This document shows positions 17,949 to 27,179 of a stretch of DNA of 64,000 bases, piece after piece (within the stretch, counting starts at the first letter, position 1; every line of letters starts with the position of its first letter). The notes under the pieces were generated by a model. It saw only the letters and a list, made by a program, of their open reading frames with translations, ran no database searches and was not told the DNA's origin. The position numbers and the translations under genes were made by a program. The stretch lies in contig NZ_KE386885.1 in the NCBI RefSeq assembly GCF_000429325.1, positions 585,958 to 649,957 of the forward strand. The letters run 5' to 3'. The stretch comes from Fundidesulfovibrio putealis DSM 16056. GTDB lineage: Bacteria; Desulfobacterota; Desulfovibrionia; Desulfovibrionales; Desulfovibrionaceae.

Positions 17949-19191
17949 AGCGCATGGCGTCCACGACCTGCATCCGGCTGGCCCGGATGGAGGGATAGAG
18001 TCCCGCGCCGATTCCCAGTACGGCGGCAAAGGCCAGACCAGCGGCGAGGCACAGCATGAAAAGTCCTTCCGGCGGGCTGGAGCCGAGCATGCGGCTCATG
18101 TATTCGATGCCCACGCGTCCCATCAGCACGCCAAGGAAGGCAGACGTGAAGGTGACTGTGAGCGCCTCGAACAGGAACTGCCAGAGAATGTCGGAGTCTT
18201 CCGCGCCCATGGCTTTTTTCAGGCCGATCTCGCGGGTGCGCGCCGAAACCGCCGCCATCATGATGTTCCAGATGCCGAAGCCGCCAAGCACCAGGGTGGC
18301 GCCGATGGAGGCGTAGATGAACAGGCTCACCCACCAGAACATGCGCTGCACCTGCTTCAAAGGCTCCCAGCCCACCTGGACTCGCAGGCCCTTGTCGGTC
18401 TGGTTGGCCTTTATGACCTCGGGAAGGGCGGCGGCCACGGGGGCCACGTCGTCCCAGGTGTTGCAGCGGATGTAGAGGCTCGATACCTCGGAGATGTTGG
18501 GGATGCGGGACTGGGCGGTGGTGATGGGCAGAAACGCCATGAGGGTCTTGTCCGCCGCGCGCACGCCGCCGATGATGCCAACGACCTGGTAGAGGTTGTT
18601 GTCCATGTTCAGGATCTGCCCGATGGCCGCCTCGGGGGAGCCGAAGATGGTCTTGGCGAGATCCTGGCCCAGCACCGCGACTTTGCGCCCCTCGGCGATG
18701 TCGGACGCGTTGAAGAGCCTGCCGTGCTGGGGCGAGAACGAGAACAGCGACCAGTAGTTTTCATCCACGCCGACCAGGTTGAAGCCGAAGACTTTCTCCT
18801 GGTAGGTGGTGGTGGCTCCGGAGCGAAGGCGGCTCTTGGTGACGTCGCGCACCCCGGGGATGGTCTCGATGGCCGCGACGGTCTTGTTGCGGAACCACTC
18901 CTGGCGGTCGTACATCTGGGGGTCGAAGTGCGCGGCGATGATGGTCGCGCCGCCCAGCAGGTCCAGGTCGTTGTTGAAGTTCGCCTTGAGGTCGCGCCCC
19001 ATGGTCACGATGGTGATGAATCCGGCGGTCCCCAGTGCGATGGAGGCCATGACGCCGATATAGCGGCGTCGCTTGCGCAGCACTTCCCGGAAGCTGATGC
19101 GCAATAGGTCTCCGAATCGCAGGAGTCGTGTACCCCGGTCCGGCGGGAGGAATCCCGCCGCCCGGAGGGTCTGAAGAGTCTTGTTGGCCAT
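17941..19191 (-). CDS. MacB-type ABC transporter permease
   Basis: The 416-residue protein begins with a short cytoplasmic segment and TM1 near residues 40-60 (VMASIALGTAGFITIV). A large periplasmic MacB-PCD domain spans about 65-290. Three C-terminal TM helices carry the FtsX-type signature (RTREIGLKKAMGA before TM3). MacB-type proteins use mechanotransmission to push periplasmic substrate into a TolC conduit rather than transporting across the inner membrane. Together with the ATPase, adaptor and TolC genes this makes a complete exporter. The substrate is not known; the lipid-like product of the flanking oxoamine synthase and N-acyltransferase is a candidate. Confidence 0.9.
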   Translation of the reverse strand: MANKTLQTLRAAGFLPPDRGTRLLRFGDLLRISFREVLRKRRRYIGVMASIALGTAGFITIVTMGRDLKANFNNDLDLLGGATIIAAHFDPQMYDRQEWFRNKTVAAIETIPGVRDVTKSRLRSGATTTYQEKVFGFNLVGVDENYWSLFSFSPQHGRLFNASDIAEGRKVAVLGQDLAKTIFGSPEAAIGQILNMDNNLYQVVGIIGGVRAADKTLMAFLPITTAQSRIPNISEVSSLYIRCNTWDDVAPVAAALPEVIKANQTDKGLRVQVGWEPLKQVQRMFWWVSLFIYASIGATLVLGGFGIWNIMMAAVSARTREIGLKKAMGAEDSDILWQFLFEALTVTFTSAFLGVLMGRVGIEYMSRMLGSSPPEGLFMLCLAAGLAFAAVLGIGAGLYPSIRASRMQVVDAMRYE

Positions 19192-19253
19192 GCTTCTCGT
19201 AGGGAGGTGTGAAATACCCGGTCCCTGTTTAGTCTATCTGAACCGCTGTTCGG

Positions 19254-20540
19254 TTACAAGAGAGACTGACTTGAGCGCGCGCCAGCGATGGAAGACGCGC
19301 CGACCGCCTCTTCCCCGCCGGAATCCTCGTCCTGGTCCTGCACGCGGATGCGGTACTTGCGGGCCATTTCGTCCATGACGTCCAGCACGTACTCCAGCTG
19401 GCGGTCTTCATGGGTGGACATGCACGCGGTGCGGATGAGCGCCTGTCCGCGCGGCACGGCCGGATAGATGGCCGGGAGGGCGAAGATGCCGCGCTCGAAG
19501 AGTTCCTGGGCGAACATGAAGGCTTTTTCGTCCGTCCCGATGGTGATGGGGATGATGGGCGAGAGCGATTCCGTGATGCGAAGTCCCATGTCCCGGTACG
19601 CGTTGCGCATGCGGGTGGTGATGGCGTGCAGGCGCTCCACGCGCTCGGGTTCGGCCTCCAGAATGTCGATGCAGGCCAGGGCGGCCATGGTGCTGGCGGC
19701 GGGAAGGGCCGCCGAGAAAATCTGGGTGCGCGACTGGTGCTGGATGTATTCGAGCACGTCGATGTGGTCGGAGGCGATGAAGCCGCCGATGGAGGCGAAG
19801 GCCTTGGAGAAGGTGCCCATGATGAAGTCGCACTGCTCCACCACGCCGAAGTGGTTGGCCGTGCCGCGCCCGCTCTGGCCCAGCACGCCCAGGCCGTGGG
19901 CGTCGTCCAGGTAGATGAGAAGCTCGGGGAACTGCTTCTTCAGCGCGCCCAACTCGTCCATCACAGCCACGTCGCCGGACATGGAGAAGATGCCCTCGGT
20001 GATGAGCAGCACCTGGCCGTCGAAGTCCGGCTTGGCCATTTCCGAGGCGATCTTGCGGGAGGCGGAACCGGCGTCGTTGTGCACGAAGGTGCCCATCTTC
20101 TTGGTGCCGCCAAGGCCCGCGAAGATGGAGGCGTGGTTCTCGCGGTCGCACAGGACGTAGTCGCTGGGGGTCAGCAGGCAGCCCAGCACGCCCATGTTGG
20201 TGGAAAATCCGGTGACGTGCAGCACGGCGCGCTTCTTGCCCACGAAGGCGGCGAGGCGCTCCTCCAGGTTCTGGTGGATGGCCATGTTGCCGGAGAGGAA
20301 ACGGGAACCGCCGGGGCCGGTGCCCATGGAGTATATGGCCTGGGCGGCGGCTTCCTTGACGCGGGCGTCATGGGCCAGACCCAGGTAGTCGTTGGAGCCG
20401 ATCATCACCAGACGTTTCCCGGCAACCTCGACCTCGGTCCCCCAGGAGCGACTGATGGGGCGGAAGTAGGGGTAAATGCCCGCATCTTTCAGATTGCGGG
20501 TGATCCCGGAAACTTTCTGGCAGCGTTCATGCAATTTCAT
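19254..20540 (-). CDS. Alpha-oxoamine synthase, serine palmitoyltransferase-like (PLP-dependent)
   Basis: The 428-residue fold-type I PLP enzyme belongs to the oxoamine synthase group (Spt, BioF, Kbl, HemA, CqsA). It shows SNDYLGL (49-55), GTGPGGSRFLSGN, H136 (ring stacking), the D212-x2-H215 pair, and the internal-aldimine lysine K246 in GTFSKAF. I chose the ATG at 20540 because AAGGA lies about 9 bases upstream; the open frame runs on to 20600 without support. The family condenses an amino acid with an acyl-CoA/ACP. GIYPYFRPI near the N-terminus resembles serine palmitoyltransferase, and the bCerS-like gene in the same operon supports this. Kbl- or CqsA-like activity is not excluded. Confidence 0.82.
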   Translation of the reverse strand: MKLHERCQKVSGITRNLKDAGIYPYFRPISRSWGTEVEVAGKRLVMIGSNDYLGLAHDARVKEAAAQAIYSMGTGPGGSRFLSGNMAIHQNLEERLAAFVGKKRAVLHVTGFSTNMGVLGCLLTPSDYVLCDRENHASIFAGLGGTKKMGTFVHNDAGSASRKIASEMAKPDFDGQVLLITEGIFSMSGDVAVMDELGALKKQFPELLIYLDDAHGLGVLGQSGRGTANHFGVVEQCDFIMGTFSKAFASIGGFIASDHIDVLEYIQHQSRTQIFSAALPAASTMAALACIDILEAEPERVERLHAITTRMRNAYRDMGLRITESLSPIIPITIGTDEKAFMFAQELFERGIFALPAIYPAVPRGQALIRTACMSTHEDRQLEYVLDVMDEMARKYRIRVQDQDEDSGGEEAVGASSIAGARSSQSLL

Positions 20541-20652
20541 CGGCTGGTGTTCCTTGAGAGTGGATTTGCCGAAAAGGCAAGGCAGGCGCTTTTGCGCCAT
20601 TTTAGGAAGGGGGCTCTACATCAAATACCACGCCCGTGCAACCCTTCGGGCT

Positions 20653-21132
20653 TCAAGGGGTCTTGAGGCTAAAGTACTCGCGAACGTGGCGGGCGTTTTC
20701 CTTCATTATTTTGGACAGCGCCGTGGCGGCGCGGCGATACTGTCCGGGGAAGGTGGGAGTGTAGTAGACCTCGTCATCGTCATCGGCCAGCACAAGGCTG
20801 TAGTTGCGTGTCCAGAGGTGGCGCTTGGTGGACCACTCCATGTAGATCCAGACCAGACGCTCGCGCCCTTCGCGGTTCAGGCAGCGGGCCACGCCCCAGG
20901 AGTAGGCTTCGTCTCCGGCCTCCACCACGCGGTGCTTGAGGAAGTCCGGACGCACATAGGACAGATCCGAGGAGTCGCAGAACCCCCTGGCGGCGATCTC
21001 CCAGGCCTGGGCGTACTGGTCCTTGGAGAGGTGCGTGAGCCCGGCGGGGGGGTAGATGTAGCCGTTGAAGAAGGCGAAGCTGCCGATGGCCAGCCCCAGG
21101 GCGGCCAGCACGGCGATCAGGAGGCCCCTCAT
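20653..21132 (-). CDS. Hypothetical protein with one N-terminal membrane anchor
   Basis: The 159-residue protein has a hydrophobic N-terminus (LLIAVLAALGLAIGSFAFF, about 4-22). A mixed extracytoplasmic domain follows, rich in aromatics and Arg, with an acidic DDDDE patch. The ATG at 21132 has GGGAGG upstream and overlaps the upstream stop (ATGA, 21129-21132). The two small proteins and the ArnT-like enzyme are therefore translationally coupled and probably made in fixed ratio. I do not recognise the family. Periplasmic partner or regulator of the membrane glycosyltransferase is an inference. Confidence 0.72.
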   Translation of the reverse strand: MRGLLIAVLAALGLAIGSFAFFNGYIYPPAGLTHLSKDQYAQAWEIAARGFCDSSDLSYVRPDFLKHRVVEAGDEAYSWGVARCLNREGRERLVWIYMEWSTKRHLWTRNYSLVLADDDDEVYYTPTFPGQYRRAATALSKIMKENARHVREYFSLKTP

Positions 21133-21575
21133 TTCGCGCCTCCCGTTCCCGGCGCGAGCGGATCGCACACGCCCCATCCCAGGCTCCAGCTTTCGGCCTG
21201 CATGCGTCTGGCGCGGGCCAGCTTCTCTTCAGCCAGCACCAGGGAGTCGGCGTTGCGCTCGTCCTTGGCCAGGGTCTTCTTGATGGCGCGCTCCACGCGG
21301 TCACGGGTCACCAGGGCGTCGTCCGGCGGCGTCTCGCCCAGGGCGTCCATCTCCCGCAGGCGCAGCTCCAGGGCCTTGCCGGTCTGGTAGTTGAAGTCGA
21401 AGTGGCGCTCCTTCATGATGAGGGAGTTCTCCCCGTCGTTCACCTGCCCCCGGTAGAAGCGCTCGGGCTCCAGCACAGGATAGATCTCGGGCAGCTTCAT
21501 GAAGCCCTTGTAGAAGGTCAGGGCCAGGCAGAAGAAGAGTCCGGCCTTCACGGCGCGCGTCAGGTTACTGCGCAC
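21129..21575 (-). CDS. Hypothetical membrane-anchored protein
   Basis: The 148-residue protein has one hydrophobic segment near the N-terminus (AGLFFCLALTFYKGFM, about 11-27). The rest is charged and helical, including a long Lys/Glu/Arg stretch (about 90-130). The gene overlaps the upstream ArnT-like gene by about 10 bases and the downstream 159-residue gene by 4. No family was recognised. Like its neighbour it would sit in the inner membrane with its bulk most likely in the periplasm; orientation cannot be fixed from sequence alone. Confidence 0.72.
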   Translation of the reverse strand: MRSNLTRAVKAGLFFCLALTFYKGFMKLPEIYPVLEPERFYRGQVNDGENSLIMKERHFDFNYQTGKALELRLREMDALGETPPDDALVTRDRVERAIKKTLAKDERNADSLVLAEEKLARARRMQAESWSLGWGVCDPLAPGTGGAK

Positions 21576-23205
21576 GGGCGGACTCCTTGCGCTTGTAGAT
21601 CACCAGGGCGCTCTGGGGCGGGCCTGCCGGGACGAAATAGTGGAAGTAGGGGTCGGCCCGGTTGCCGAAGGTCTCGTCCGGATTGGGCAGCTCGATGCGC
21701 TCATAGTCGCGGGCCAGATCGAGCTTTGTGGTGATGAACTCGCGCGGGGCGAACAGGAAGCCGTCGCGGTTGACGCGCACGTCGCGGCGCATGCTCACCC
21801 AGTCGGGCTTCTCGGTGTCCGGGATGGGGCCTTGCAGGCCGCCGATTACCCGGAACGGGGTATGGAACTGGAGCACCATGTCGCCGTATTCGGCCAGGAT
21901 GGTCTGGCCGGGTTTGGCGTTGGCCTTGAAAAAGTCGATGAGGGGCTGGTTCACGTCCGGGTAGCCGCAGAAGAGCTCCGTCAGGTGCAGCTTCAGGGGG
22001 ATGTTCACCGAGGTGAGCATGCGCAGGTCGTTCTGCCAGGGGCGGTTGACGATCTTCAGGCGCTCCATGGGGATGAGGTTCAGCCAGTTGGTCAGGCCCA
22101 CCAGCACCAGGAACAGCACCGCCGAGGGTTTTGAGAAGCGCCACAGGGCGAGGCCCGCCCAGGCCAGCAGGATGGCGCAGGCCGGGTAGAAGTGCACGAT
22201 GTAGCGGTGGAAGCGCTGGGGGAACAGGGCCAGGATGACGAAACTGCCGATCATCAGCAGCACCATGAACAGGCAGAAGCGCTCTTTCGGATCCGACGGC
22301 CCGCCGCGCCCCGCGAAGTATCCCTTCCAGCGCCAGGCCAGCGCGGCCAGGAGCGGCAGGGGAACCATGAACATCACCCAGTCCGAGAAGTAGAGCATGA
22401 CGTTCTCGGGAATGAGCATGACGTTGAACAGCGTGGACTGCCTGCCCAGCCGGTACAGGAAGATGCCCGGCACGATCAGCACGCAGGAGTACGCCACCAC
22501 CAGGGCCATGCGCGTCCAGGCGAACTGCCTGCGGTAGAGCGTGAGCGCCGCCAGCAGCATGGGCGGCGCAAGCGAGAGCAGCAGCAGGTAGTTGGCGTGG
22601 AACAGGAGCCCAAGGCCCAGGCCGATGGCCAGCATGGGCTTGGCGCGGTGTTTCCAGTCGCCCAGGAACCCCCAGAAGATCATCAGCATGATGAGTCCTC
22701 CGGCGGAATAGTAGCGGCCCTGGCGCGCGAACAGCAAAAACGGCACGGAGCAGGTGAGCAGCGCCGCAGAGAGCCTGGCCCAGGCCAGATCGCCGAAGCG
22801 CCGCAGGATGAGCAGGTACGTGCCCGCGATGCAGGCAAGGCCCGTGAGCGCAAAGAAGAACCTGGCCCAGAAGGTGCTCGCGGGGTCGATCAGCTGTCCG
22901 GCGGCGGACATGTAGATCTGCATCCAGGGGGACCAGCGCCAGATCATGTCCGTGTCGAACTCGCGGCGCTCCTCCTGGGAGACGATGTTCACCCCGTCGG
23001 TGACAAGGGGGATGCCGGTGGTGAGGACGTTGCGGGCCAGGTTGGCGGTCTCGGCCTCGTCCTGCCACAGGGGGCGGTCACCGAGTCCTTTGAATATAAG
23101 GAAGGCGCCCAGGGCCAGGATGGCCAGGAACACGGGGTCGCGCCAGGGACGCAATGGCGTGGGGGTATGTGTGTGCATGGTAAAGCGGCGGCTTTGTACC
23201 CGCAT
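21565..23205 (-). CDS. ArnT/GT39-like polytopic membrane glycosyltransferase
   Basis: The protein has up to 546 residues and about eleven membrane spans. The first periplasmic loop carries PLWQDEAETA, the acidic DE motif of ArnT/PMT-type GT-C enzymes, and the C-terminal soluble domain contains ILAEYGDMVL. These enzymes move a sugar from a polyprenyl phosphate to a surface acceptor. A second in-frame ATG at 23178 (MHTHTP) is equally plausible, and neither start has a clear ribosome-binding site. It is the first gene of the 18.5-kb minus-strand cluster, divergent from a GT2 gene. Confidence 0.87.
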   Translation of the reverse strand: MRVQSRRFTMHTHTPTPLRPWRDPVFLAILALGAFLIFKGLGDRPLWQDEAETANLARNVLTTGIPLVTDGVNIVSQEERREFDTDMIWRWSPWMQIYMSAAGQLIDPASTFWARFFFALTGLACIAGTYLLILRRFGDLAWARLSAALLTCSVPFLLFARQGRYYSAGGLIMLMIFWGFLGDWKHRAKPMLAIGLGLGLLFHANYLLLLSLAPPMLLAALTLYRRQFAWTRMALVVAYSCVLIVPGIFLYRLGRQSTLFNVMLIPENVMLYFSDWVMFMVPLPLLAALAWRWKGYFAGRGGPSDPKERFCLFMVLLMIGSFVILALFPQRFHRYIVHFYPACAILLAWAGLALWRFSKPSAVLFLVLVGLTNWLNLIPMERLKIVNRPWQNDLRMLTSVNIPLKLHLTELFCGYPDVNQPLIDFFKANAKPGQTILAEYGDMVLQFHTPFRVIGGLQGPIPDTEKPDWVSMRRDVRVNRDGFLFAPREFITTKLDLARDYERIELPNPDETFGNRADPYFHYFVPAGPPQSALVIYKRKESARAQ

Positions 23206-23239
23206 TCGGAACGAATTACAAGGCGGAGCTTTTTCAGGC

Positions 23240-23268
23240 TTGACAGGGACCGGGGTTTGGGGATTAAT
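23240..23268 (+). promoter_or_regulatory. Sigma-70-type promoter of the GT2 gene
   Basis: A perfect -35 box TTGACA (23240-23245) is separated by 17 bases from ATTAAT (23263-23268). Transcription would begin near 23275, some 44 bases before the GT2 start. It sits in the divergent intergenic region shared with the minus-strand cluster. Confidence 0.6.
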
Positions 23269-23318
23269 CCCGCGTTCCTGATTTATTCGCTATCGATTCC
23301 ATTCGGAGGAACCCCCCG

Positions 23319-24128
23319 ATGATGAACGGCAAGAAAGTGGTGGTCGTCATGCCCGCGTACAACGCGGCAGCCACCCTGGAGCGCACCCTCGCCGAGGTGC
23401 CGCGCGATATCGTCGACGACGTCATTCTCGTGGACGACGCCAGCCGCGACAACACCATAGAACACGCCCGCTCGCTCGGCATCAAATGTTTCCTGCACGA
23501 GCGCAACTGGGGCTATGGGCGCAACCAGAAGACCTGCTACACCGAGGCCCTGAAGCTCGGGGCCGACGTGGCCATCATGGTGCATCCCGACTACCAGTAC
23601 ACCCCGCTGATCATCCCGGCCATGGCCAACCTGGCCACCTCCGGGCTCTACGACGTGGTGCTGGCCTCGCGCATCCTGGGCGGCACGGCCCTCAAGGGCG
23701 GCATGCCCGGCTATAAATACGTCGCCAACCGCTTCCTGACCGCCGCGCAGAACGCGCTCATGGGCGCGAAGCTCTCCGAGTACCACACCGGCTACCGGGC
23801 CTTCACCCGCGAAGTGCTGGAGAAGCTCCCTCTGTGGGAAAACTCCGACGACTTCGTGTTCGACAACCAGATGCTGGCCCAGTCCCTGTACTTCGGGTTC
23901 AACATCGGCGAAGTGAGCTGCCCCACCAAGTACTTCGACGAGGCCAGCTCCATCAACTTCAAGCGCAGCTGCATCTACGGCCTGGGCTGCCTGAAGACCG
24001 CCTGGGACTTCCGCATGCAGAAATGGGGCAAGGCCAAGCACGCCATCTTCGATCCCAACGGGCGCACCCTGAAGGACCCCCAGTCCGGCTACTACTCCGA
24101 CGAGACCGCTGGCTGCGCTTCGGAATAA
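23319..24128 (+). CDS. GT2-family glycosyltransferase, polyprenol-phosphate sugar transferase-like
   Basis: The 269-residue soluble GT-A enzyme has [21 protein letters not shown] and [10 protein letters not shown] at the metal site, where His replaces the usual acidic lead residue of DxD-like motifs. The acceptor-side [12 protein letters not shown] segment is typical of DPM1-like enzymes without membrane spans. GGAGGA stands upstream of ATGATG at 23319; the second ATG (23322) could also serve. It has its own promoter and a strong terminator, so it looks monocistronic, unlike the operon genes around it. The sugar is unknown. Confidence 0.9.
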   Translation: MMNGKKVVVVMPAYNAAATLERTLAEVPRDIVDDVILVDDASRDNTIEHARSLGIKCFLHERNWGYGRNQKTCYTEALKLGADVAIMVHPDYQYTPLIIPAMANLATSGLYDVVLASRILGGTALKGGMPGYKYVANRFLTAAQNALMGAKLSEYHTGYRAFTREVLEKLPLWENSDDFVFDNQMLAQSLYFGFNIGEVSCPTKYFDEASSINFKRSCIYGLGCLKTAWDFRMQKWGKAKHAIFDPNGRTLKDPQSGYYSDETAGCASE

Positions 24129-24154
24129 GCGACCGCATCACCGCGATGAACCTA

Positions 24155-24187
24155 AAGCCCCCGGCCGCATGGCCGGGGGCTTTTTTG
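24155..24187 (+). terminator. Rho-independent terminator after the GT2 gene
   Basis: AAGCCCCCGGCC and GGCCGGGGGCTT pair perfectly around a GCAT loop, followed by a run of six T residues ending at 24186. It could work on both strands because the left side starts with AAA. Confidence 0.88.
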
Positions 24188-24730
24188 TTGCTTGCAGGCG
24201 CGGCGCCTGGCTGAGTCTGTTTCGTGCGGGTGCTGGCCGGAGGCGGGGCTGTCGCTTGGATGCTTCCGGGCGGTAAATAGTGGCCGCGGTATGCATGGGG
24301 GCGAACCGCGAGCTGCGTCGTGCCGTCCGGACTGTGCGCGCAGGTTGCTTTGTCTCGCACGGGCGTATTCGGATTTATTCGTACATACGTGGCCGCCTGT
24401 TCGAGAGGCGTTGCGCGCCTGGGTTTTCGCGGGGGCGATATGCTGCCGCCTGGAAACAATGGTGCCGCGCAGGGCGTCTTGCATGTCTGTGCGCAGGATA
24501 ATCAAGCGCAGAGTCTGGGCAAAGCCCGTGAAATGGGGGGCGACAGGGCTCGTCTGACAAAACTGTGTGTCGGAAAGACAAATCATCCCGCGACTGGCGG
24601 AATTCGTGATAATATAAGCCTTGCGAGATTTTGTAAAACGGTGCTAGGCAGGCCGCTCTTGTTCGAATTTTCCCAATGTGGTGGTTGGGGACCGGTTGAA
24701 GGTCGTGCACTTGAACCGAAAGGGGTGGGT
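24188..24730. other. 543-bp gap upstream of the chemoreceptor, no supported gene
   Basis: Open frames here have implausible composition and overlap one another. The stretch probably holds the leader and promoter of the chemoreceptor. I saw no convincing promoter boxes or riboswitch consensus. Confidence 0.4.
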
Positions 24731-27082
24731 ATGTTCGCATTTTTTGACAGGGTGAAGTTCCAGACCAAGCTTCAGTTCGCAGTGATGGGGATCGTGACGT
24801 TCGCAGTGCTGTTGTCTGGCGGGTTGTCTGTCTACAGCATCTATTCCAAGGCGTTGTCCCTGGGCCAGTCGCTTGCCGAAACCGCCTCCACGCAGGTCGC
24901 CGGAGTGATGGACCTGTATCACAAATCAAGCATGCACAGGCTCCAGGCCGTGATGGACATTCTGGAGTCCAGCGTGGACATGGCGGCCTTTTCCCCCGAG
25001 TACGACAAGGATTTTGCCGTTACCGACAACATCCGTAAGCGCTACGACACCAGCGCCACCATCTTTTATCTCACGGACAAGGGATTCGTGCGCATCTCCA
25101 CCAACCTGGTGCAGGACGGCAAGCGCATGGTCGGCACGGTGATAGATTCAGGCCCGGCGTACGACGCCCTCAAGTCCGGGCGCAATTATGAAGGCATGGC
25201 CAACCTGGGCGGCATCTACCGCATCGTGGAGTATCGGCCCCTGAAGAAGGACGGCAAGGTGGTGGGGGCGGTGTACGCCGGAAAGCGCATCTTCACCCCG
25301 GAATTTCTTGAATACCTGAAGAACGTCAGTGTGGACGGCAAGGGCTATCCCTACATCCTGGACGCCCAGGGCTTCTTCGCCTACCACCCGGACCCGGCCT
25401 GGGTCGGCAAGGACTCCCGCCAGATGCCCGGCGTGGGCGCTCTGCTGGCGGACAACCGGCAAAAATACCTGACCTACGAGACGACGGGAGGGGCCAAGGT
25501 CGCGGCCATGACGGAGTTCCCGGAGTACAAGTGGAAGACCTTCTTCGGCATGACCATGCAGGAGACCCTGCACGGCCTGGACTGGACGGTGTACAAGGCC
25601 TCGCTGGCCGGGCTGGGCATCGCCATGCTGCTGTCCTTCCTGGCGCTGCTGGTGATGGTGTCCCGGGTGCTGCTGGTCCCTGTCAGGCGGATAGCCCGCG
25701 CCTCCGAGCAGATCGCGCAGGGCGAGTACAACGTCTCCATCGAGTATCCGGCGCAGGACGCCCTGGGCGAAACCGCAGCCAGCGTCCGCCATCTGGCGGC
25801 TACCGTGAAGGAGAAGATCGGCTTCATCCAGGGCGTGCTCGACTCCATCAAATCCCCCAACATCATCTGCGACAAGAACGGCAAGATCCTTCGCGTCAAC
25901 CAGGAGTTCATCGACTTCCTGGAGACCGGGGGCACGCCTGAAAGCTGGGTGGGCAAGGCGGCGGGCGAATTCATCTTCGGCGATCCGTCCCGTGAAGCCG
26001 TCATCCAGCAGGTCATCGCCTCGCAGACCGCCAGTATCGGCACACAGAACGAGGCCCGCACAAGGAAGGGAGAGGTCAGGCACGTGCGCGTCGATTCCGT
26101 GCCGCTCTACAACCTGGACGGCGAGCTCATCGGCGGCTGCTCGGTGTGGACCGACATGACCGAGATCGTGCGCGGCCACCAGGAAGTGCAGGAGAACCAG
26201 GAAAAGCTCCTGCAGGTGGCCCGCGACATCGACGCATTCACCCAGCACGTGGCCGCAGCCTCCGAAGAGCTGGCCGCCCAGATCGAGGAGGCCTCGCGCG
26301 GCACCGAGAACCAGCGCGACCGTACGGCATCCACGGCCACGGCCATGGAGCAGATGAACGCCACGGTGCTCGAGGTGGCCCGCCACGCTGGGGAGGCCGC
26401 CAGCGGATCAAAGGCCGTGCAGGAGAAATCCGCGCACGGGGCTGCCGTGGTGGCCCAGGTCGTCGAGGCCATGGGCCGCGTGAACACCATGTCCACGGAA
26501 CTCTCCACTGAGATCAACGAGCTGGGCCGCCAGGCGGCGGACATAAGCTCCATCATCAACGTGATCCAGGACATAGCGGACCAGACCAATCTGCTGGCCC
26601 TGAACGCGGCCATCGAAGCGGCCCGCGCTGGCGAGGCCGGCCGAGGCTTCGCCGTGGTGGCAGACGAGGTGCGCAAGCTCGCGGAGCGCACCATGACCGC
26701 CACTGCGGAAGTCACCGGCTCCATCCAGAACATCACCAGCACCGTGGACAAGAACGTGCGCAGTGTGGCCCAGGCCGTCGCCGGGATCGAGGCGTCCAAC
26801 CGCCTGGCGGTCCAGGCCGGGGAGTCGCTGGGCGAGATACTTGAAATAGCGGGCAAGGCCGTGGACCAGATCACCTCCATCGCCACCGCCGCCGAGGAGC
26901 AGTCAGCCACTTCCGAAGAGATCAACCGCAGCGTGGACGAAATCAACGCCATCGCCTCGGAGACCGCCCAGGGCATGAACCAGTCCGCCCAGGCCATATC
27001 CGACCTTGCGCGTCAGGTTTCCGACTTGAAGGAACTGGTGACCCGCATGGGCGGCGACGGCGCGCAAAAGAGACTGGCGTAG
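24731..27082 (+). CDS. Methyl-accepting chemotaxis protein: Cache - HAMP - PAS - MCP signalling domain
   Basis: The 783-residue protein has TM1 at about 15-38 and an extracellular single-Cache-type domain ([18 protein letters not shown] is typical). TM2 lies at about 290-315, then HAMP, a PAS domain (about 366-485), and the MCP hairpin tip [20 protein letters not shown] near 617-636. The ATG at 24731 follows AAAGGGGTGGG and starts directly before TM1; the open frame to 24320 has no coding character. It would sense a small ligand outside and a redox or other cue through the cytoplasmic PAS domain, signalling to CheA. No che genes adjoin it. Confidence 0.95.
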   Translation: MFAFFDRVKFQTKLQFAVMGIVTFAVLLSGGLSVYSIYSKALSLGQSLAETASTQVAGVMDLYHKSSMHRLQAVMDILESSVDMAAFSPEYDKDFAVTDNIRKRYDTSATIFYLTDKGFVRISTNLVQDGKRMVGTVIDSGPAYDALKSGRNYEGMANLGGIYRIVEYRPLKKDGKVVGAVYAGKRIFTPEFLEYLKNVSVDGKGYPYILDAQGFFAYHPDPAWVGKDSRQMPGVGALLADNRQKYLTYETTGGAKVAAMTEFPEYKWKTFFGMTMQETLHGLDWTVYKASLAGLGIAMLLSFLALLVMVSRVLLVPVRRIARASEQIAQGEYNVSIEYPAQDALGETAASVRHLAATVKEKIGFIQGVLDSIKSPNIICDKNGKILRVNQEFIDFLETGGTPESWVGKAAGEFIFGDPSREAVIQQVIASQTASIGTQNEARTRKGEVRHVRVDSVPLYNLDGELIGGCSVWTDMTEIVRGHQEVQENQEKLLQVARDIDAFTQHVAAASEELAAQIEEASRGTENQRDRTASTATAMEQMNATVLEVARHAGEAASGSKAVQEKSAHGAAVVAQVVEAMGRVNTMSTELSTEINELGRQAADISSIINVIQDIADQTNLLALNAAIEAARAGEAGRGFAVVADEVRKLAERTMTATAEVTGSIQNITSTVDKNVRSVAQAVAGIEASNRLAVQAGESLGEILEIAGKAVDQITSIATAAEEQSATSEEINRSVDEINAIASETAQGMNQSAQAISDLARQVSDLKELVTRMGGDGAQKRLA

Positions 27083-27101
27083 CGGCCGCTCCAGCATTCA
27101 G

Positions 27102-27132
27102 CCGCCCTCCGGCCTCGGGGGGCGGTTTTTTT
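27102..27132 (+). terminator. Rho-independent terminator after the chemoreceptor gene
   Basis: CCGCCC (27102-27107) pairs with GGGCGG (27120-27125) and is followed by a seven-T run. It is placed about 20 bases after the stop codon. Confidence 0.8.
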
Positions 27133-27179
27133 ATGGATGCCTGCCTGGGCGGGCCGGGCCTCTGGACAGGCGGCGAGCC

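Noticed and set aside
24500-24600. c-di-GMP (GEMM-like) riboswitch suspected upstream of the chemoreceptor
   Set aside because: GGGCAAAGCCC and GGGGGGCGACA look suggestive, but the order of conserved blocks and the stems do not match.
24634-24655. Sigma-28-like TAAA-N14-GCCG before the chemoreceptor
   Set aside because: The spacer is one base short of the usual form and the remaining consensus is poor.
24320-24730. Upstream extension of the chemoreceptor frame
   Set aside because: The added residues have no coding character. ATG 24731 has a good ribosome-binding site and begins just before TM1.
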